A stretch of 64,000 nt of DNA from Molanna angustata (Eukaryota > Arthropoda > Insecta > Trichoptera > Molannidae). Shown piece by piece: positions 58,640-64,000 of the stretch. The stretch is taken from positions 29,133,972 to 29,197,971 of the forward strand of contig OY754977.1 in assembly GCA_963576475.1 (NCBI GenBank), given 5' to 3'. The notes under the pieces were generated by a model, which was not told where the DNA came from, did not search any database, and worked only from the letters and a program-made list of their open reading frames with translations. Positions within the stretch are counted from its first letter, which is position 1. Each line of letters begins with the position of its first letter. A program made the position numbers and the translations under genes.

Positions 58640-59650
58640 ATAACAATATTAAAAAAATAAATAAAACATATAAATCTACCATTTTTATGTATAAAAAGAG
58701 TTCTAAACAGAAAATTGATAGAATTTAAAATATATTTTGTAAATTTATAATATATAAATCGTACGGAAGCCAAAATTCTATTTCTGATGTGCAAAATCAT
58801 CTAAAAATTCCACAACTGGAGATAAGAAGAACAATCAACGACGCAATTTTTTTGTATAAAATCTTAAACAATATGATATACTGCTCTTATCTACTAGAAA
58901 TTATGAATATTCATGTTCCCCGCGAAATACCTGAACCGATAATACATTCGAAATCACTAAGTGTAACACTAATACAAGAAAAAATGACTTCATTGATAGA
59001 TCATGCTATATTTTTAATACTAAACTTAATGACGTTGACATATTTAACATCTCGCACAAAAATTTCACTAACATCCTACGAAATAAAATTACGTTTTGAT
59101 TATTACTTTACATTCATAATATACAATAATATAAATTTTATTTTTATTTTAATGCAACATATAAAATTAATAAAAATATACGTAGACCTATAACACAGCT
59201 ACATGATTTTGTTGTGTATTCTACAATGGTTTGTGGTGCTAAACTTCGGTGCATACTACTTGTAACAATATTATAAATTTACTTACATAGGCATTGTACT
59301 CTGTATACGTATACTGTATAGTATATACTGACTAGTGAACACAATACTGACTGGTCGATCAGTATTGGCTTGTTTTTGTTGCGGATGCAGATGGCTTAAT
59401 AGTTAATACTCTTCCTACTTACCTACTCCTTATACTTACTCTTCATAACTCTTTTCTTTTTTATATTTTAATATAACTGTGTTAATAAAACATATATTTG
59501 CAATTGTTAAATAATTCACATACTTAGTTTAAACTATTTAAAAGAACCTTTAAAAGGTTTATAACCTGTTACATATAATTATACCTATTGTAATTTCATA
59601 TTGAAAACTGTTGGTCTAAAAAATCAATAAAAATAAATAAAAATAAAAAA
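58640..59650 (+). pseudogene. CR1/Jockey-type LINE C-terminus and 3' UTR
   Basis: In one frame: IDRI...IYKSYGSQNSISDV, then LKIPQLEIRRTINDAIFLYK, then ILNNMIYCSYLLEIMNIHVP. The xLExRRxxxDxxFLYKxLN pattern belongs to the RT thumb/C-terminal region of this LINE group. A frameshift near 59028 moves to the frame ending NDVDIFNISHKNFTNILRNK, with a TGA near 59098. A long AT-rich 3' UTR follows with an (AAAAT)n-like tail ending near 59650. Confidence 0.75.
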
Positions 59651-60255
59651 CAGGCTGGACAACGCCGGCGGAGTTTTCTAGTAAAATAGTGAAAATATAT
59701 TCGCTCGATCGACCGACAAAATACCTATATTTTGTAATGTAATATATAATCTGTCTCAGTGTGAACAGTCCCATTTAAAAGTACGGTGAGCGATATCATT
59801 TTATGACTTTGAATGTAATATATATTCCGTAGTGAGAAAGCCCCTTTAAATTTGGAGAATGTCCTCAATCGACCCATTTGTAACGGCCGCTATGTAAACA
59901 ACAAAACGTAAATGAACAGGGCGAATAGTAATATAATAAACAATCAAAAGTGTTAAAAATCAAAAAATTATCTAAATATCTGGATTCCCTTAAGAGAATT
60001 CTGATAAAAAAGCACTCTTACTATGACAGCTTTACTTTTTACTATAAACAAAACAGGTCAGAATCAAAATTATGTCAGTCTTTGTTAAATCAATACCAGT
60101 CAGTGTCTTATTTAAATGAACATTGGAACTTTATGGGTTGTTTTTATGCTGTGTCACCATGGAGTCTCACCGAGAATTTTCGGTCGAGAAATTAATCATT
60201 TCCCGGCTAAATGGATTGCATTAATAATTGATCTTTGAGATCTCTAAATCGGATC
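59651..60255. other. Non-coding sequence
   Basis: The frame at 59950-60195 is not recognised. No other structure seen. Confidence 0.3.
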
Positions 60256-61017
60256 TTCAAGAGATCAGCGGACTACAAGGAGGAGCAATACTCTTCTTAG
60301 ACCGGTCATGACATATGCATAAGAATGCTGGACATTGACCAAAAAGGACGGAAATGCATTGTTGGTGTTCGAAAGGAAAATACTTAGCAAATTATTTGTA
60401 TTGTATTGTATGTGTATATTTTCTTTAGATGTAAAAAAATACAATTTCTTACATCTAGTATAAACAAAAATAAAAACAAACAATAAAAATAAACAAATCA
60501 ACATCGGATGACTAAATGAACACACAAAAAAGACACGTACCTATCAATAACAATAAGACACAAGTAAAAAAAGGAAAACACACTACCACAATAGAAGACA
60601 TAAAAGAACATGAAAAAAAAAAACAATAATATAGTATCAAAACAAGCAAAACAAATATTATAGTCATAGAACATAATATACAAACAATAGAAACACACGA
60701 TTTTTAAAAAAACTTTTTGCCCTACCTGTGAGCTAGAAATAATGTATGGCGAACCAAACGTTGTCCAATCCATCAAAATTCAACGTTTACGTTGGCTTGG
60801 ACACGTTTATAGAATGGAGGATAGCCGGGTCCCAAAGAAAGTATTGGACACCTGTCCTGAAGGAAGAAGAAGCAGAGGGAGACCTAGAATGAGATGGCTG
60901 GACGACATCGAGGGAGATATAAGAACGATCGGACAGACAAATTGGAGGAGACTTGCTGTCGACAGGGCGGGATGGAGGCAGTTTCTTGAGGAGGCCAAGG
61001 CCCACACCGGGCTGTAG
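60256..61017 (+). pseudogene. RTE-like LINE C-terminus split by a LINE tail insertion
   Basis: The 5' part (about 60258-60388) reads RPVMTYA.ECWTLTKKDGNA and LLVFERKI, with one stop. The 3' part (60742-61017) reads YGEPNVVQSIKIQRLRWLGH, VYRMEDSRVPKKVL, RSRGRPRMRWLDDIEGDI and NWRRLAVDRAGWRQFLEEAK, with a stop at 61015-61017. This is the conserved end of an RTE-like insect LINE other than the ATGT-tailed family. Sequence from about 60390 to 60715 interrupts it. Confidence 0.78.
60390..60715 (-). mobile_element. LINE 3' tail inserted in the RTE-like fragment
   Basis: Read on the minus strand it is a T-rich untranslated stretch ending in a hairpin TAGATGTAA...TTACATCTA (60426-60461) and an (ATACA)n-like tail. 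It interrupts an otherwise continuous protein frame, which supports its being an insertion. The clade is unknown. Confidence 0.5.
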
Positions 61018-61289
61018 CGCCATTGCTGATGATAACTATGATAAACTGGGAAGTTTAAAAGTTTTGAAATTATGTACCTGGGATATTCAAAAGACTTCCC
61101 ACGTCTGGAAAAAATTAGACTCTTAGTCCTCAGACTGGGTAGGTCGTCCAATATCTGTGTCAAATGTACGGTTTTTTTTTCTCTCAAAAGCGCTTCAAGA
61201 TATTCAGATCTCTTAAGTGTTTTCTCGTTGAAAATAAAACCATAAAATAACCAGTATCAGAAATAAAATAGCATCTACATGCTTATTAC
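61018..61289. other. Short unassigned stretch
   Basis: It lies between two LINE fragments. No feature recognised. Confidence 0.3.
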
Positions 61290-61935
61290 ATATCACCTTA
61301 TCTTAATCGGCACGGGATTCTGAACATGTCTAACAGAAGGAAGCTGCACTTTCTTTGTCAACTACATAGTGTGATAAAGAAACGTTCTCCTTCGTATCTG
61401 TTTGATAGACTACAGTGGTCACGTGATTTGCACGTCCACTCAACGCGACAGAGAGGCCATTTACTCGTTCTCCCCAGACATCGAACCTCCGCATTCGAGT
61501 GTAGTTTTAGGTATGCTTCCTCAAAGCACTGGAATGAGTTGCCGCAGAACATACGTGCGATGAACTCTTTGCAGAGTTTTAAGAAACACTGCAAGATATG
61601 GTTATTGAACCAACAAGGGTTCCAGCAGTGAAAAAAGAGAAGGAAGAAATACATTTTATTTTTGAAATACATTTTATTTTTATTTTGTTTTTAATTACTA
61701 TTAAATCTTTATAGGTCATGACATGTGGTCTGTCCTCAATGTTTTGTGTTGTTCCAAGGCTTTGCTGAAAACCAGCAGCACTCCAGGGATACCTGGTAGT
61801 GCGCAGCTGAGCAATAGCCTTTTTGTTGTCAATTGTAGTTCAAAATTTTGTATACATTTTTTTTTTTTTTTTTGTTTGATGTAACAATAATGACAAAAAA
61901 TAAACGGTTTATTATTATTATTATTATTATTTGAT
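61290..61935 (+). pseudogene. CR1-type LINE C-terminus and 3' UTR with (TTA)n tail
   Basis: The frame runs YLNRHGILNMSNRRKLHFLC, then LHSVIKKRSPSYLFDRLQWS, HLLVLPRHRTSAFECSFRYA and SKHWNELPQNIRAMNSLQSF, stopping at 61629-61631. The RxxLHxLxxLHxxIxxxSPxYL and SFRYxASKxWNxLPxxIR blocks are those of CR1/Jockey-type RT C-termini. The open 101-codon end suggests limited decay. The 3' UTR includes GCTTTGCTGAAAACCAGCAG and AGCTGAGCAATAG and ends in (TTA)n at 61907-61931. Confidence 0.8.
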
Positions 61936-62735
61936 AGGTGTTAAAATAACAAACGTATCAAAAATCGTAGTGCTTCAATAAATTAGTTTAATAAGCTATA
62001 CTTTCTAGCATCTCGTTTCAATTACGTTACAATTATTGTAATGAATCATTTAAACCAGACATTTCTAGGATTTTCGCACAAACTACCGACTCTTCACTGC
62101 ATAATTTTTTTTTTCAAAATATCTTCATTTCTTCTTCGCCCAGGAACTTTATTCACATTATGTAGGGTCGGCGCGCGGCGTCTCCTTCGTGAAAGTCTGC
62201 CTACCGATATTCTCTTCTGACGGTGGAGTGTCGCGTTGTCAGCGGTCTGCCTGGTCTTGATCTTTTGGTTTGCACTTGGATGTCCATCGCTCTGCGTATC
62301 ATATATTGTCCACTGGTCGCTTTATAACGTATCCATACTATCTCAATGTACTCTCGACCAACTTATCAGTGATTGGAGCCATGCCAACGTTTCCTTGAAT
62401 ATGGACATTCTGCACTCTGTCCATCTCAGCATTCTCATTTCAGTAATGTTTTGTTGGTGGCTTTGAAGAAGAACACTCGGCGGTAGAAGTCAAGATGTTT
62501 TTATGAACCTGACATTTTATTTTTTCGGATCTTCAATAGATCATCAATCTCTGAAATATTAAGTTAAACAATTTTTTAAATCCCTGGTGTGTTTCCAACA
62601 CATCAACATTTATGAATAAACAGTTGTTTTTTACTATTTTTTTAATAAAAAAACTAGGGCGTAGGGAGATTCAAATAATCACCACCTACATACATCATAA
62701 ATTATAAAGCAAAACGAAACTACCTATATACATTC
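61936..62735. other. Non-coding sequence
   Basis: The frame at 62236-62466 has no recognised similarity. No repeats noted. Confidence 0.3.
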
Positions 62736-62738
62736 TAT

Positions 62739-63166
62739 GGGCCGGTATTACAGTCTCAGTTTATGAGCTAAACTCAAGTTTTACAAAAATATAGCGTATT
62801 TCAGTGTTCTATCACTAGAGGCGTTAGTTGTATCGACCTTGGCGCCACACAACAAAACAAAACATATTGAAACGAATATGGGCATTTAAAAGCATTATTT
62901 TGGTGGAAAAAAATAAATTTACCATGTTGGATAGTAAAACATTTGTATTTACCATGTTAGATAATAAATATTAGTTCGTGTTATTTGAGGTTATTTAAAA
63001 TTTGACAGATAATAACCACAGAAAAAGTAAAATATGTCTATAATTGCAGATTTAGTAACTGACATGTCATATTGCACTGTATTACGGAAATGGATTCAAT
63101 CTCCCCTTAACATTAATCTTGAGTTTAACAACTTAATGAGTTGAGGGCCGACTGTAATACCGGGCC
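62739..63166. mobile_element. MITE with GGGCCGGTATTACAGTC ends
   Basis: The left end GGGCCGGTATTACAGTC and the right end (reverse complement GGCCCGGTATTACAGTC) form a 17-bp TIR with one mismatch. TAT flanks both sides (62736-62738 and 63167-63169). It is 428 bp and non-coding. Inside, TTTACCATGTTrGATArTAAA occurs twice (about 62927 and 62949). The 3-bp duplication is the same as for the Harbinger element at 44984, but the superfamily is not proven. Confidence 0.75.
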
Positions 63167-63169
63167 TAT

Positions 63170-63770
63170 GTAATTCAATAATTTAAATGTGTTAAAAAAA
63201 TCGTCGTTTATTTTCCAAATTATACCCACGGGCAATATCGCACAGTGTAAAGTTAAATCCGATGCTGGTAATGCGTATATACTGTGTAATGTACCTGTGC
63301 TGGTGGGATTCAGATAAACGATCACGTACGAGCAAGGCTTATTTCCATATAAATCTACCAGGGCAATAATAGTTTCTATTGACCCCAGATACGACCTAAT
63401 GGGCCGTGCGTGATGGACAGGGAAAATTTGCCATTATCGAATTATACGTGTTGGGAGTGTACCGGAAACAAACAACCGAAAAAATGTAATCTCATTTCCG
63501 GTCACATTTACATGGATTTGGAACGCCATATAAGTGTTGTGTATAAATGATACTACAAAACTTACAAAAAGAGTGCGATGTAAATATTTTTATTCAAATA
63601 GGTATAACATCACTAATTTTTTATGTTTTTTTGTTAAAAAAGTAAATTTTATAATAAACTTTACATACCTACATACATATATTTGTAATTAAAATTCAAT
63701 GATTATTTCAGCCGACCGCCGGCGCCGTAGCATAGTGACATGTCATTGGAGTTTTATATAAGTGTAGTTG
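63170..63770. other. Non-coding sequence
   Basis: No recognised gene or repeat. Confidence 0.3.
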
Positions 63771-64000
63771 TCGGCCTTCGTGGCTCAGTTGGTTAGATAT
63801 CTGACTGCTGAGCCAAAGGTCCCGGGTTCGATTCCCGGTGGAGACACAGTTTTTAATTGTGTTTTCAGTCTGGATCTGCGAGACGATTAATATCGTAAGT
63901 CACCAGAATGTGGCAACTTGTTATTGGGTGCGTGTTTAATTAATATTTGACATAGTACCTGTTAGTTGCCCGAGAAACAATATTAAATAAGTGTCCTAGG
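63771..64000 (+). mobile_element. tRNA-derived SINE, family 1, copy 3
   Basis: It has intact GTGGCTCAGTTGG and GGTTCGATTCC boxes and the same body as copies at 534 and 31758, ending GTTAGTTGCCCGAGAAACAA and a short tail at the window edge. It looks the best preserved of the three. Confidence 0.88.

Noticed and set aside
60787..61187. Minus-strand frames over 60787-61187
   Set aside because: They are shadows of the RTE-like LINE C-terminus on the plus strand.

Overview
This is a eukaryotic nuclear window, almost certainly from an insect. It is strongly AT-rich and nearly gene-free. One exon of a conserved neuronal ion-channel gene sits in a dense field of insect-type repeats: RTE, CR1/Jockey and I-type LINE tails, a Penelope-like element, tRNA-derived SINEs, Tc1, PIF/Harbinger and hAT-like remnants, and fold-back elements. 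Nothing looks bacterial or viral. The order is not settled. The (ATGT)n-tailed RTE copies and recurrent GTAGGTA-type words fit Lepidoptera, but Hemiptera cannot be excluded.

The only clear host gene is one minus-strand exon at 50475-50828. It encodes part of the SK (KCNN) small-conductance calcium-activated potassium channel: cytoplasmic N-terminal residues plus transmembrane segment S1, bounded by a canonical acceptor and donor. The next exon, which should begin with the rest of the channel core, was not found to its left. Most or all of 1-50474 may therefore be one very large intron.

The dominant structure is a tandem repeat with a monomer of about 313 bp, present as two arrays: about 34 units at 9.5-20.9 kb and about 17 units at 34.1-40.1 kb. 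Both arrays have the same left terminus and an almost identical right terminus of about 800 bp. The last ~190 bp of that right end is recognisably related to three short (~550 bp) array-free elements at 26.9, 33.3 and 40.2 kb. The arrays are therefore best read as satellite DNA carried and expanded inside a non-autonomous transposon family. They have a homogeneous core, a degenerate right edge and higher-order repeats of several monomers.

Layout: 1-2 kb holds a CGTACG-rich palindromic repeat with SINEs. 3-7.2 kb holds LINE fragments and a Penelope-like element split by a LINE tail. 7.4-8.6 kb is a 48-bp minisatellite. 9.5-20.9 kb is array element 1. 22.8-30 kb holds decayed RTE copies, including one nested inside another with a target-site duplication. 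30-31 kb is a Tc1 remnant. 32-33.1 kb is a complete long-TIR element with an exact 8-bp duplication. 33.3-40.8 kb is the cluster with array element 2. 41-48 kb holds a SINE, LINE fragments, a 63-bp minisatellite and a PIF/Harbinger element with both ends. 49.4-50.2 kb is a fold-back element. 50.5-50.8 kb is the SK exon. 50.9-64 kb holds LINE fragments, a perfect 88-bp-arm hairpin, hAT-like and GGGCCGG-type MITEs, and a final SINE.

Apart from the SK exon these sequences form no functional gene set. The interest lies in how the repeats nest, share ends and amplify. All coordinates of decayed repeats are approximate unless a duplication or terminal repeat fixes them.
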